NCBI GenBank assembly: GCA_013817305.1
Contig: JACDCY010000006.1
Coordinates: forward strand, 1-57,809
Direction of reading: 5' to 3'
From: Gemmatimonadaceae bacterium
Lineage (GTDB): Bacteria > Gemmatimonadota > Gemmatimonadetes > Gemmatimonadales > Gemmatimonadaceae
Length of the DNA: 57,809 nucleotides
The notes below the pieces were generated by a model. The model was not told where the DNA came from. It saw only the letters and a program-made list of their open reading frames with translations, and did not search any database. Of the stretch, positions 26,369 to 35,062 are shown one piece after another (the stretch's first letter is position 1; each line of letters opens with the position of its first letter). The position numbers and the translations under genes are program-made.

Positions 26369-27241
26369 ATGCTCCGCGATTACTCCAGGCGCGTGTGGGA
26401 CAACAGCGCCGAGGACAACATCTTCTTTCTCGCAGGCGGCATCGCTTTCAACCTGCTCCTCGCGATCGTTCCCTTCTTTCTCCTTCTAGCCGGCGGACTC
26501 GGCTACTTCCTCGACCATTCGCCCGAGCTGCGGGCTCGCGAGATCGCCGCGCTGGTGGGGACAATGCTCCCGGCGGAATCCACCGACGCCGGCGAGCCCA
26601 TCGTCCGGCTCCTCATGCAGATTCTCGAAAGCAGGGCAAAGGTGCAGCTCGTGAGCGCGATCGGATTCGTGTGGTTCTCTACCCGCCTGTTCGGGTCGGT
26701 GCGGAGCGTACTCGCTTCCATTTTCGACATCGAGGCTGATCGCGGCATCATCGCGGGGAAGATCTTCGACGTCAAGGTCACGATAGTCGCGACGATCCTT
26801 CTCTTAGTGTACACAGTCCTCAGCGCTTATCTGGCGCTGGCTACATCGCAGGGCTCCACCCTGCTGGTAGAGCTGGGGCTGCGCAGCGACGTGATGGGCA
26901 ACGTCGAGTACACGATCGGCCGCCTCATCGCATTTACCTCGATCACCATCCTGTTCTTCTCGCTCTACAAGTTCCTCCCCAAGCGTCGTATCCGGTGGCA
27001 GATGGCGCTGGTGGCGGCTCTGTTCGCGAGCGTGATGTTCGAAGTGGCGAAGAACGTCTTCGGTTTTGTGATCATTTCGTTCTCGCCCGGGAGCATGTAT
27101 AGCGGGACAGTGGCGGCCGCTGTGATCGTCGTGATCTGGGTGTACTACGGCGCTCTGATATTCGTTCTGGGCGGGGAGGTTGGGCAGGTCTTCGAGCTCA
27201 GGCGCGTTCGAAAGCTCCAGAGAGAGGTTTTCGAGGACTGA
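26369..27241 (+). CDS. YihY/BrkB family inner-membrane protein
   Basis: A 290-residue integral membrane protein with about six hydrophobic segments and the family signature FFLAGGIAFNLLLAIVPFF near the N-terminus, the mid-region FVWFSTRLFGSVRSVLASIF, and YGALIFVLGGEVGQVFELRR at the end. The family was once misnamed ribonuclease BN; it is now regarded as a membrane protein of uncertain function. The ATG lies close to GGGTGG. It follows the YtxH gene by about 60 bases. Confidence 0.88.
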   Translation: MLRDYSRRVWDNSAEDNIFFLAGGIAFNLLLAIVPFFLLLAGGLGYFLDHSPELRAREIAALVGTMLPAESTDAGEPIVRLLMQILESRAKVQLVSAIGFVWFSTRLFGSVRSVLASIFDIEADRGIIAGKIFDVKVTIVATILLLVYTVLSAYLALATSQGSTLLVELGLRSDVMGNVEYTIGRLIAFTSITILFFSLYKFLPKRRIRWQMALVAALFASVMFEVAKNVFGFVIISFSPGSMYSGTVAAAVIVVIWVYYGALIFVLGGEVGQVFELRRVRKLQREVFED

Positions 27242-27374
27242 CGGAGCAGCCTTATCCCGCCCTCGGCGCGGGTTACCGCGCGGGGCGCAAAAGTTTCTTG
27301 CGGCGGGGTTTGTGTGGAACGAAGCTTGCCACTAACTTCAGAGAGAGCATACATCACACTCTGGGAGGATTTCC

Positions 27375-27602
27375 GTGCGCAAGGTGGTATTAGCTGCGGC
27401 CCTATTGGTCGCGTCGGTTGCTGGATGCAAGAAGACGGGCGAAGGTGAGTTTGAGGTCGAGCGGCCGGTCGTCGGCACGGTGACTGACACGCTCAACACC
27501 CCGTCCATCGGAATGGATACCGCTACGGTACTCGTCCCCACGGTCGGGATGGACACGCAGCAGGTCAAGGTTCCGACCGTAAAATCGCCTGGCAACGAGT
27601 AG
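27375..27602 (+). CDS. Small repetitive lipoprotein
   Basis: A 75-residue lipoprotein: short basic n-region, hydrophobic core, lipobox VAGC (Cys18), then KK. The mature 57 residues carry degenerate repeats of P(S/T)(I/V)GMDT and VPTV, suggesting an extended beta or tether structure rather than an enzyme. The GTG start has GGGAGGA five bases upstream. A strong terminator follows within 25 bases, so it is a single-gene unit. The family is not recognised. Confidence 0.7.
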   Translation: MRKVVLAAALLVASVAGCKKTGEGEFEVERPVVGTVTDTLNTPSIGMDTATVLVPTVGMDTQQVKVPTVKSPGNE

Positions 27603-27624
27603 GTTTAGGTTGACGGAAAAGAAG

Positions 27625-27652
27625 CGCCGCCCAACCGGGTGGCGTTTTTTTT
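27625..27652 (+). terminator. Rho-independent terminator
   Basis: Stem CGCCGCCC/GGGTGGCG (8 bp, one G-U pair) with AACC loop, followed by eight T. It ends the small lipoprotein gene and separates it from the SRP RNA. Confidence 0.92.
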
Positions 27653-27686
27653 GCGCGGCGCCGAGGTTTTTCGAGAGCGGAAAAAC

Positions 27687-27695
27687 TGGTATATT
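27687..27695 (+). promoter_or_regulatory. Probable extended -10 promoter of the SRP RNA
   Basis: TGGTATATT reads as TG-N plus a -10 hexamer TATATT. It lies two to seven bases before the predicted 5' end of the SRP RNA. No good -35 box is seen. Confidence 0.5.
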
Positions 27696-27697
27696 TG

Positions 27698-27811
27698 GGG
27701 TGGTGCTCCAGGTCCCGGAGGGCGTAGGCCCACTAACTCCGTCAGGACCCCGAAGGTAGCAGCGGCATGCGGTGTTCAACGTTGCTCCGTAAGGCCTGGA
27801 GTACCACTACC
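27698..27811 (+). ncRNA. ffs: Signal recognition particle RNA (small bacterial 4.5S type)
   Basis: An RNA of about 110 bases. The SRP54/Ffh-binding apical domain is recognisable at 27741-27763: GTCAGG-ACC, a short loop, then GG-TAGCAGC, against the common GTCAGG-TCC-GGAA-GG-AAGCAGC. The ends pair: GTGGTGCTCCAGG (27700-27712) with CCTGGAGTACCAC (27795-27807), 13 bp with one G-U pair, as expected for the single long hairpin. The apical loop seems one base longer than the usual GGAA tetraloop. Position directly before dnaX-ybaB-recR is common in bacteria. The RNA joins Ffh to target membrane proteins to the translocon. Exact ends are estimated. Confidence 0.88.
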
Positions 27812-27914
27812 GGGGGGCATGGTGAAGGTGGACGGTTGGGTCGCGTGCTAGCGTAGCGCAGATCCGGTTCACCGCCGGGCTCCCCTGATTTTTTTCCGCC
27901 GCCCGGACACCCCG

Positions 27915-29360
27915 ATGGCTCTCGCACTCGCCCGGAAGTACCGTCCGCGAAACTTCGCCGAAGTCGCCGTCCAGTCGCACGTGTCCAACACGCTGCGGGG
28001 AGCGATCGCGAGAGGGCGGGTCGCCCACGGCTATCTACTCTGCGGGCCCCGCGGCGTAGGCAAGACTACGCTCGCGCGTGTGCTCGCGATGGCGCTCAAC
28101 TGCGAAGCGCGTTCGCCGGAGGGCGAGCCGTGCGGGAAGTGCCTTTCCTGCACGCGGATCTGGGCAGGCTCCTCAAGTCTCGACGTAGTAGAGATCGACG
28201 CGGCCTCGAATCGTGGTGTCGACGACGCCCGCGAGCTGCGCGAGCGAGCGATGTACGCGCCCAGCGGCGACGAGAGCTACAAGGTGTACATCGTCGACGA
28301 AGCGCACATGCTGACGCGTGAGGCCTGGAACGCGCTCCTCAAGATTCTCGAGGAGCCGCCGCCGCGCGTGGTGTTCGTGTTCGCGACAACGGAGCCGCAG
28401 AAAATCGCTCAGGCGGCGGCCCCGGTGCTGAGCAGGCTCCAGAGGTTCGACCTCAAGCGCATCGGCCAGAGCGAGATCTCCGAGCGGCTGCGCCACGTTC
28501 TATCGAGCGAAGGAATCGAAGGGAGCGCGGAGGCGGTCGCGATGATCGCGCGCGCGGCCGACGGCTCGATGCGGGATGCGCTCAGCTTTGCGGATCAGGT
28601 CGTGGCCGTCAGCGATTCCGGCATCACAGCCGATTCCGTGCGTGAAGCGCTGGGCCTCGTCGCGGAAGACGAATTCATCGCCGTGCTGCAGATGATCGCG
28701 GAGAAGCGCGCGGCTGACGTGTTCCCCGTGGTGCAGCGTCTGGCCGACGCCGGAATCGACTTCGGCGTATTCCTCTCAGGCCTCGCGGACGTGCTTCGCG
28801 CCCAGCTGGCGGTGTCCCTTGGCGGTGAGGCCCCGGGCGTCGCGGCGCGGACCAGGGAAGCGCTCGCAGCGCACGCGCAAACGTTTGCGCCCGGCGAGCT
28901 GCTTCGCATGCTCGGCGCGCTCAGCGAGATGGAGCCGCGCTTCCGGAAGAGCGGGCAGCAGCAGCTGCTTGTGGAGATGCTGCTCGTGAGATTCGCGCTC
29001 ATCGACCGGTCCGTCAGGATCGAGGAGCTCCTGGACGAGCTGCGGGGCGGGGGATCGTCGCAGTCACCGGCCCAGTCACCGTCGCGTGTTCCGGCCCCCG
29101 CTTCGGGGTCGGCCAAGGGCGCGCCGAAGGCATCGGCTCCTGTCCACGCCCGCGGCGCGTCAGCGCCGAATGGGCCAACCGCGCCATCCGTGGAGCGAAG
29201 CGCTGCCATCAACCCGGCGGTGGAAGCCGGTTTTCTCGACGCGTCGAAGGGGCGCATGACAAATGAATCCGTAACACAGCAACGCCTCGCTTCGCTGCGC
29301 CAGAAGGACCCCGTTCTCGGTGCCACGATCGACGCTCTCGATCTCGAGCTCATCGATTGA
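27915..29360 (+). CDS. dnaX: DNA polymerase III subunits gamma and tau
   Basis: A 481-residue clamp-loader ATPase. Motifs: Walker A GPRGVGKT (44-51), the zinc-binding group CGKCLSC, Walker B/DEAH in VYIVDEAHML, and the sensor region PVLSRLQRF. Domains I-III fill the first 365 residues. The following Pro/Ser/Ala-rich linker and short C-terminal segment are much shorter than the E. coli tau tail, so this may make mainly a gamma-like form or a short tau. It is the first protein gene of a replication-repair string with ybaB and recR. No strong ribosome site precedes the ATG. Confidence 0.94.
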   Translation: MALALARKYRPRNFAEVAVQSHVSNTLRGAIARGRVAHGYLLCGPRGVGKTTLARVLAMALNCEARSPEGEPCGKCLSCTRIWAGSSSLDVVEIDAASNRGVDDARELRERAMYAPSGDESYKVYIVDEAHMLTREAWNALLKILEEPPPRVVFVFATTEPQKIAQAAAPVLSRLQRFDLKRIGQSEISERLRHVLSSEGIEGSAEAVAMIARAADGSMRDALSFADQVVAVSDSGITADSVREALGLVAEDEFIAVLQMIAEKRAADVFPVVQRLADAGIDFGVFLSGLADVLRAQLAVSLGGEAPGVAARTREALAAHAQTFAPGELLRMLGALSEMEPRFRKSGQQQLLVEMLLVRFALIDRSVRIEELLDELRGGGSSQSPAQSPSRVPAPASGSAKGAPKASAPVHARGASAPNGPTAPSVERSAAINPAVEAGFLDASKGRMTNESVTQQRLASLRQKDPVLGATIDALDLELID

Positions 29361-29432
29361 TTTTGTGCGGCGCGCGGCGTGCGGTTGCGGCGTGTCGCCG
29401 GTAGATTAACCCGCAATCCTCAAGGGTCGGAA

Positions 29433-29750
29433 ATGGCGGATTTCATAAAGCTCATGCAGCAGGCCCAGCAGATGCAGGGCAAGCTTCAGCAAATCCAGGA
29501 AGAGCTGTCCTCACGGACCGTGTCTGCCAGCTCAGGCGGAGGCATGGTCACCGTCGACGCCGACGGCAAGGGGCAGGTGACGCGCATCAAGATCGATCCC
29601 TCGATCATCGATCCGGGCGAAGTCGAGATGCTGGAGGACCTGATCACCGTCGCCGTGACGGAAGCGCAGAAGAAAGCCGCGGACCTGGCCAAGGAAGAAA
29701 TGAGCAAGCTCGCCGGCGGGATGAACCTTCCGTTCAGCTTCCCCGGCTGA
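29433..29750 (+). CDS. ybaB: YbaB/EbfC nucleoid-associated protein
   Basis: A 105-residue dimeric DNA-binding protein of full family length. Signature MADFIKLMQQAQQMQGKLQQ opens the protein, and the core VSASSGGGMVTVDADGKGQV follows. The ATG is chosen because the protein then begins like other family members and has AAGGG six bases upstream; a longer frame from 29379 adds 18 atypical residues. Its stop overlaps the recR start (TGATG). The dnaX-ybaB-recR order is widely conserved and links it to DNA maintenance. Confidence 0.93.
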   Translation: MADFIKLMQQAQQMQGKLQQIQEELSSRTVSASSGGGMVTVDADGKGQVTRIKIDPSIIDPGEVEMLEDLITVAVTEAQKKAADLAKEEMSKLAGGMNLPFSFPG

Positions 29751-30337
29751 TGTCCGTAATCGACGACCTCACGTCGGAGCTTGCCAGGCTTCCGGGGATC
29801 GGTCGCAAGACAGCGCAACGTCTCACCTACCACCTGCTCAAGCAGTCGCCCGACCAGAGCCGCAAGCTGGCGCACGCACTCACTACACTCGCCGACAAGG
29901 TCCGCCGCTGCGATCGCTGCTTCAACCTCACCGAAGACGCGATCTGCACGATCTGCGCTGACGCGCGCCGCGACGCGGCGATCATCTGCGCGGTGGAAGA
30001 GGCGTCGGATATCGGCGCGATAGAGCGTGCGGGCGAATTCCGCGGCACCTATCACGTGCTCGGAGGCAGGCTGTCGCCTCTGGACGGGATCGGCCCCGAC
30101 GATCTCACGATCCCGCAGCTCGAGCAGCGCGTCTCAGGCGGAGTCGTTCGCGAGGTGATCATCGCCACGAACCCGAGCATGGAAGGCGAAGCCACCGCGC
30201 TGTATGTACAGCGGCGGCTGGCCGGCTACGAGCTGACGGTGTCGCGAATAGCCCGCGGGCTTCCCGTAGGCGGCGACCTCGAGTATGCGGATGGTGTGAC
30301 CATCGCGCAGGCGCTGACGGCGCGCAGGGCGATGTAA
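29750..30337 (+). CDS. recR: Recombination mediator RecR
   Basis: A 195-residue protein of typical length. It has the N-terminal helix-hairpin-helix LPGIGRKTAQRLTYHLL, a four-cysteine zinc finger (CDRC...CTIC), and a Toprim domain starting at AAIICAVEEASD with GTYHVLGGRLSPLDGIGP. With RecO and RecF it loads RecA at gaps. The ATG overlaps the ybaB stop by one base, and its own stop overlaps the next ATG by one base (TAATG), so three genes are translationally coupled. Confidence 0.96.
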   Translation: MSVIDDLTSELARLPGIGRKTAQRLTYHLLKQSPDQSRKLAHALTTLADKVRRCDRCFNLTEDAICTICADARRDAAIICAVEEASDIGAIERAGEFRGTYHVLGGRLSPLDGIGPDDLTIPQLEQRVSGGVVREVIIATNPSMEGEATALYVQRRLAGYELTVSRIARGLPVGGDLEYADGVTIAQALTARRAM

Positions 30338-30606
30338 TGGCAAAGCGCGCGAAGATGACCATCGCCGGGTTTCTGGGAGGAGCCGCGCTAGGTACGCTGC
30401 TCTCCAGCATGATCCAGCACAACTCCCGCCGCGAGCTGTTCAGCGGGCGTCCTTTCCGCCGGTACATGGCGCTCACGTATATGCGCACGCGCAGCGACGT
30501 CGAGACGGCGCGCCTGCTTCATGAGTACGTGCGGTGGGAATCCAATGTGACGCTGAAGAAGCGCGCGCAGCGGATTCTCCGCGGCGTCGAGGCTCGTGTC
30601 GCGTGA
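30337..30606 (+). CDS. Small membrane protein, unknown function
   Basis: An 89-residue basic protein. Residues 7-25 form a glycine-rich hydrophobic helix (MTIAGFLGGAALGTLLSSMI) similar to YtxH-type anchors, followed by an Arg-rich helical domain. No enzymatic motif is seen. The ATG overlaps the recR stop by one base, and an MglA-type GTPase gene follows 24 bases later. The coupling suggests a membrane-linked helper of one of these neighbours; the family is not recognised. Confidence 0.65.
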   Translation: MAKRAKMTIAGFLGGAALGTLLSSMIQHNSRRELFSGRPFRRYMALTYMRTRSDVETARLLHEYVRWESNVTLKKRAQRILRGVEARVA

Positions 30607-30630
30607 CTGCCCGGGCGGAGGGCTAACGCG

Positions 30631-31308
30631 ATGTCGATGATCAACTACGCGTCGCGCGAGATCAACTGCAAGATCGTGTACTACGGTCCCGGGTTGGGCG
30701 GCAAGACCACGAACCTCGAGCACGTTTACGGCAAGGTAAAGCCGGAGACGCGCGGCAAGCTCATCTCCCTCGCGACCGAGACCGAGCGCACGCTGTTTTT
30801 CGATTTTCTCCCGGTCGACCTCGGCACCATCCGCGGGTTCAAGACGCGCTTTCACTTGTACACGGTGCCTGGCCAGGTCTATTACAACGCGAGCCGTAAG
30901 CTGATTCTCAAGAATGTCGACGGCATCGTGTTCGTCGGCGACTCGCAGCGCGAGAGGCTCGAAGCCAACCAGGAGTCGATGCAGAACCTGTACGACAACA
31001 TGGCCGAATACGGATACGACATAACCAAGATGCCGTTCGTGGTGCAGTACAACAAACGCGACCTGCCGAACATCGCGAGCGTCGACGAAATGCAGGCGGC
31101 CCTCAATCCCGGCTGGGAAGTAACCGAGAGCGTGCGGCAGCGCGTTGCGCCGGACCCGTACCATGCCGGCCAGAACCTGGTGGACCAGCAGGGGGACGGG
31201 CAGTGGATCGAGCGGGCTCCGCACTTCGAGGCGATCGCCATCAAAGGGGGCGGCGTGTTCGAGACGCTGAAGGCAGTCAGCAAGCTGGTACTCAAGTCTC
31301 TGGCATGA
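30631..31308 (+). CDS. MglA-type small GTPase
   Basis: A 225-residue Ras-like GTPase of the bacterial MglA family, which sets cell polarity or motility direction in Myxococcus and has other roles elsewhere. P-loop GPGLGGKTT (19-27), switch region with [15 protein letters not shown], the PGQ form of switch II in [11 protein letters not shown], and the NKRD base-specificity motif are all present. It ends in a predicted helix. GGAGGG lies about eight bases before the ATG. No MglB-type roadblock partner is in this window. Its place between recR and pgsA is unusual for a polarity gene, so its role is unclear. Confidence 0.9.
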   Translation: MSMINYASREINCKIVYYGPGLGGKTTNLEHVYGKVKPETRGKLISLATETERTLFFDFLPVDLGTIRGFKTRFHLYTVPGQVYYNASRKLILKNVDGIVFVGDSQRERLEANQESMQNLYDNMAEYGYDITKMPFVVQYNKRDLPNIASVDEMQAALNPGWEVTESVRQRVAPDPYHAGQNLVDQQGDGQWIERAPHFEAIAIKGGGVFETLKAVSKLVLKSLA

Positions 31309-31318
31309 GAGCGCCGCG

Positions 31319-32008
31319 ATGAACCTGCCGAACTCACTGACCGCGGCGCGGATCGCTACCGCTCCGTTTCTTCTGATTTTGCCGTTCGTTCCATCCGTTG
31401 CGATGCGGCTGCTCGGGTTCCTGCTCTACATCGCGGCCGCCGTCACCGATTACTGGGACGGGAGGCTCGCCCGCACGCGCAAGCTGGAGACGAATCTGGG
31501 ACGCATGCTGGATCCTCTGGCGGACAAGATCCTCCTGGTCGCGACGCTGGTCCCCGTGTATCTGCTCATGCAGCACCGCTATCATTGGCTCGCGCGCTTT
31601 CTCGGGGTCGAGGCCGATCCCCGCGCCTATCCTTTCGAGACGTTCTTTGGCTCGATCGGACTTCCGTGGTGGATCCTCGCGGCGGTGCTCGGACGCGAGC
31701 TGTTCATGACCCTGTTCCGATCCGCGGCTGCGAGGCGAGGGGTGATCATCGCCGCGATCGGTCCGGCGAAGTGGAAGACCGGCTTCCAGGCGACATGGAT
31801 CGGCGCCGCGTACTTCTGGTTGTTCGCGTCGACGCTCGCGACGGAAGCCCAGTGGGGCGGCGCGGGCTGGCACGCGTTCGCGCTCTTCAACGGGATGGTC
31901 GGGCTTGTGTCCATGACTGGCGCGGTCGTGCTCACGATGTATTCACTCGCGCTGTACATCCGTCGATACTCCTACGTGTTCGCCCGGCAGCCTACGACGA
32001 CGCGGTGA
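31319..32008 (+). CDS. pgsA: CDP-diacylglycerol-glycerol-3-phosphate 3-phosphatidyltransferase
   Basis: A 229-residue membrane enzyme making phosphatidylglycerol phosphate. The CDP-alcohol phosphotransferase motif is complete at about residues 44-70: TDYWDGRLAR, then G and two spaced Asp in GRMLDPLADK. About five to six membrane helices are seen. It has a longer loop in the middle than E. coli PgsA (182 residues). The ATG lies 10 bases after the MglA stop; its stop is one base before cinA. A related CDP-alcohol enzyme cannot be excluded from sequence alone. Confidence 0.85.
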   Translation: MNLPNSLTAARIATAPFLLILPFVPSVAMRLLGFLLYIAAAVTDYWDGRLARTRKLETNLGRMLDPLADKILLVATLVPVYLLMQHRYHWLARFLGVEADPRAYPFETFFGSIGLPWWILAAVLGRELFMTLFRSAAARRGVIIAAIGPAKWKTGFQATWIGAAYFWLFASTLATEAQWGGAGWHAFALFNGMVGLVSMTGAVVLTMYSLALYIRRYSYVFARQPTTTR

Positions 32009-32009
32009 G

Positions 32010-33257
32010 ATGCTGGTAGAGCTGATCACCATCGGTGACGAGCTCCTGCTTGGCTTTACCATAGACACGAACTCCGTATTCCTCGGCCGCGAGCTGGCCG
32101 CGCTCGGCGTCGAGATCCACCGCCGCACCACGGTAGGGGACGACCACGCAGCGATTGCTGGTGCGGTCCGTGAGTCGCTGAACCGCGCCGATGGCGTAAT
32201 CACGACGGGTGGTCTTGGGCCGACGAGCGATGATGTCACCATGCCCGCCGTGGCCGGAGCCCTCGAGTTGGAGCTGGAGCGGAACGACGGAGTCGTCGCC
32301 CGCCTGGAGGAGATATGGCGGTCGCGCGGCAGGGCGGAGCCGCTGCCCCCGGCCAACCTTTCGCAGGCAATGCTCCCGCGCGGCGCCAGGATTCTGGCCA
32401 ACAACCACGGAACCGCGCCGGGAATTTTCGCGGAGCGCGAGGATAGGCGCTGGGTCGCGGTGCTCCCTGGAGTGCCTCGTGAAATGAAGGAGATGTTCAA
32501 CGAGAGTGTCCGCGATCTGATCCGCGCCCGTGCGCCACAGGGGAGCGTGGTCGCTTCGTGGGCTGTTCGAACGACGGGCGTGCCCGAGTCGCGCCTTCCC
32601 GCCATGCTCGGTGAGCTCGCCGATGGAGTAGACGGACTTTCGCTCGCTTATCTCCCGGGCCTCGACGGGGTCGATCTGAGACTCACGGCCACGGGATTGC
32701 AGGTTGGAGAGGCTGGCGAGAAACTGCGCGTGGCCGCGCGGAAACTTTCGTCTCGCCTGGAGCCGTACGCATATGCAGAAGGAACGACGGATCTGGCTGA
32801 TGTTGTACTCACCCTGCTGCGACGCGCAGGCCAAAGAGTCGCGATCGCCGAGAGCTGCACCGGCGGGATGCTGGGCGAACGCCTCACCGCGGTGGCAGGG
32901 TCGAGCGATGTGTTTGCGGGCGGGGTCATCGCATACGACGACGAGGTAAAGATCGAGTTGCTGGGAGTGGACAGGGAAGATCTGCAGCGGCACGGCGCGG
33001 TGAGCGAGCAGGTCGTCACGGCGATGGCGACGGCGGCGAGGCGCCGCTTTGGCGTGGACGTGGGTATCGGGATAACCGGAATCGCCGGCCCCGGTGGAGG
33101 GTCGGCGGAGAAGCCGGTAGGCACTGTCTGGATAGCCGTTGCGACGCCCGACGAACTGGTGCCGCGACAGCTGAGGTTGTTCGGGAATCGAGAGGAAGTT
33201 CGCCGCCGCGCCACGCAGGCAGCGCTCGACTTGGTACGACGTTCTCTAGCCGGTTAA
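32010..33257 (+). CDS. cinA: CinA-family nicotinamide-nucleotide amidohydrolase
   Basis: A 415-residue full-length CinA. The N-terminal MoCF-like domain starts with ITIGDELLLGFTIDTNS and carries TTGGLGPTSDD; the C-terminal amidase domain (about 265-415) has ESCTGGMLGERLT, GGVIAYDDEVK and GITGIAGPGGGSAEKPVGT. CinA deamidates nicotinamide mononucleotide and hydrolyses ADP-ribose in other bacteria, recycling pyridine nucleotides. It follows pgsA by one base and precedes grpE, so it belongs to the same transcription unit. Confidence 0.93.
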   Translation: MLVELITIGDELLLGFTIDTNSVFLGRELAALGVEIHRRTTVGDDHAAIAGAVRESLNRADGVITTGGLGPTSDDVTMPAVAGALELELERNDGVVARLEEIWRSRGRAEPLPPANLSQAMLPRGARILANNHGTAPGIFAEREDRRWVAVLPGVPREMKEMFNESVRDLIRARAPQGSVVASWAVRTTGVPESRLPAMLGELADGVDGLSLAYLPGLDGVDLRLTATGLQVGEAGEKLRVAARKLSSRLEPYAYAEGTTDLADVVLTLLRRAGQRVAIAESCTGGMLGERLTAVAGSSDVFAGGVIAYDDEVKIELLGVDREDLQRHGAVSEQVVTAMATAARRRFGVDVGIGITGIAGPGGGSAEKPVGTVWIAVATPDELVPRQLRLFGNREEVRRRATQAALDLVRRSLAG

Positions 33258-33315
33258 CTTGAATTTCATGACACGTAAAAACTCGCGAAGGAAGCAGGAA
33301 GAAGGGGAGGCCGCG

Positions 33316-33918
33316 ATGGTCGAGAGCGAAACGTTCGGCGAAACGCCGCCCCCTCAGCCCGCTCACGAGCAGTCGGACAATGACGCCGGACAACCGCCCA
33401 ACGAGTGGCGCTCCGGAGGGAGCGCGGCGGACGTCGAGCCGCCGCTCGCGGTGGAATCGGCGGCATCAGCGAGTCCTTCGGGCGCGCTGGAGGAGCAGCG
33501 CGAGAAGTACCTGCGGCTCGCCGCCGAGTACGACAACTACAGGAAGCGCAGCCTCAAGGAGCGCGAGGAGGCGGAGGCGCGTGGACAGCGCGAGCTGGTG
33601 AAGCAGATGATAGAGGCGCTGGATGATCTCGCTCGCTTCGCCCACGTCGATCCGGCGGCCACCGACTCCGCCACGATTGTCGAGGGGGTGCAGATGGTCG
33701 AGCGGAAGGCGCTCAAGACTCTGACGAGCGCCGGCCTTGAGATCGTGAATCCGGTCGACGAACAGTTCGATCCCGCGCGGCACGAGGCAGTCTCGACTGA
33801 GCCCGCTGTCGCGCAGGAAGACGACCACACGGTCGCGCGTGTGTACCAACCGGGATACGTCTTCAACGGCCAGCTGCTGCGTCCCGCGCGAGTGGCCGTG
33901 CGCCAGTGGAACGGCTGA
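33316..33918 (+). CDS. grpE: Nucleotide exchange factor GrpE
   Basis: A 200-residue GrpE that releases ADP from DnaK. The N-terminal 55 residues are disordered and acidic; then comes the long coiled-coil helix (REKYLRLAAEYDNYRKRSLK) and the C-terminal beta domain ending in EDDHTVARVYQPGYVFNGQ and LLRPARVAV. The ATG at 33316 is chosen because AAGGGGAGG lies five bases upstream; in-frame starts at 33259 (TTG) and 33268 (ATG) would add up to 19 basic residues. dnaJ follows 18 bases later; dnaK is not in the window. Confidence 0.9.
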   Translation: MVESETFGETPPPQPAHEQSDNDAGQPPNEWRSGGSAADVEPPLAVESAASASPSGALEEQREKYLRLAAEYDNYRKRSLKEREEAEARGQRELVKQMIEALDDLARFAHVDPAATDSATIVEGVQMVERKALKTLTSAGLEIVNPVDEQFDPARHEAVSTEPAVAQEDDHTVARVYQPGYVFNGQLLRPARVAVRQWNG

Positions 33919-33936
33919 CCCGGCTGTCACGGTAAA

Positions 33937-35040
33937 ATGGCGCAGAAGGATTTTTACGCTGTCCTTGGCCTGACCTCGAAAGCGACCGCCGACGAGATCA
34001 AGAAGGCATACCGCAAGCTCGCCAAGCAGTACCATCCCGACGCCAACAGCAGCGACCCGAAGAGCACCGAGCGCTTCAAGGAGATCTCCGAGGCGCACAA
34101 CGTCCTTGGCGACGCCGAGAAGAGAAAGAAGTACGACGAGATGCGCAGCCTGGGCGCGTTCGATGGATTCACGCGCGGCGGGCGGGGCGGATCGCAGCAG
34201 CGCGGCGGCTCGACGGTCAACCTCGAGGACTTTGACATCGGCGGGCTCGGCGGGCTCGGCGACCTATTCGGATCGATGTTCGGCGGCGGCGCGGCCAGGC
34301 AGAAATCGCGCGGGCCGGAGCAGGGGCAGTCGGTGGAAACGACCCTCGACGTCCCCTTTCGTACCGCTGTGCTCGGCGGGAAGGTGCCTGTCGAGATGGA
34401 GGTAAGCGAGCAGTGCGCTACGTGCAGTGGCTCCGGCGGCACTCCCGGCAGCTCGGCAAAAGTCTGTGCCGAATGCAACGGTCGCGGCGTCCTGTCTTTC
34501 GCGCAGGGCGGGTTCGCGGTGAACCGCCCGTGCCCGGTGTGTCTCGGAAAGGGCCAGGTTCCGTCGGAGCCATGCAAGACGTGCGCGGGCCGCGGCGAGA
34601 TCAGCAGCAGGAAGAAAGTTCTGATCAACGTTCCCCCCGGGACCGACTCGGCCGGGAAGATCAGAATGAAAGGTCAGGGCGGGCGTGGAAGAAACGGCGG
34701 GCCCGCCGGGGATCTCGTGATCGTCTTCAACGTGAAGCCCGACAGATTCTACACGCGCGAGGGCCTCGATCTCATTGCGAAGGTTCCGATCAACATCGCG
34801 CAGGCGACGCTCGGCTCGAAGATCAACGTGAAGTCGATCGATGGGAAAAAGGTGAGCCTGCGGATCCCGGCGGGGACGCCGACGGGGAAGAGGTTTCGGG
34901 TGAGGGGGTTGGGGGTGCAGAAGGCCGAGGCTCGCGGGGATTTAATAGTGGAGGTAAGTGTTGCGGTACCGGATGAGCTGTCGGATGAGCAGAAGAAGGC
35001 GATGGAGGAGTTCGCGGCCGCGGGGGGGATGAAGTACTAG
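33937..35040 (+). CDS. dnaJ: Chaperone protein DnaJ
   Basis: A 367-residue type I J-protein. J-domain 1-70 with the HPD motif in KQYHPDANSS, a Gly-rich region, four CxxCxGxG zinc repeats (from about residue 157: CATCSGSG, CAECNGRG, CPVCLGKG, CKTCAGRG), and the C-terminal substrate-binding beta domains. It activates DnaK ATPase together with GrpE. It is the last gene of the operon; a GC-rich palindrome but no T-run follows, and the next gene is convergent. Confidence 0.95.
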   Translation: MAQKDFYAVLGLTSKATADEIKKAYRKLAKQYHPDANSSDPKSTERFKEISEAHNVLGDAEKRKKYDEMRSLGAFDGFTRGGRGGSQQRGGSTVNLEDFDIGGLGGLGDLFGSMFGGGAARQKSRGPEQGQSVETTLDVPFRTAVLGGKVPVEMEVSEQCATCSGSGGTPGSSAKVCAECNGRGVLSFAQGGFAVNRPCPVCLGKGQVPSEPCKTCAGRGEISSRKKVLINVPPGTDSAGKIRMKGQGGRGRNGGPAGDLVIVFNVKPDRFYTREGLDLIAKVPINIAQATLGSKINVKSIDGKKVSLRIPAGTPTGKRFRVRGLGVQKAEARGDLIVEVSVAVPDELSDEQKKAMEEFAAAGGMKY

Positions 35041-35062
35041 CGGTTCGCCGCCGCGCGCGGCG

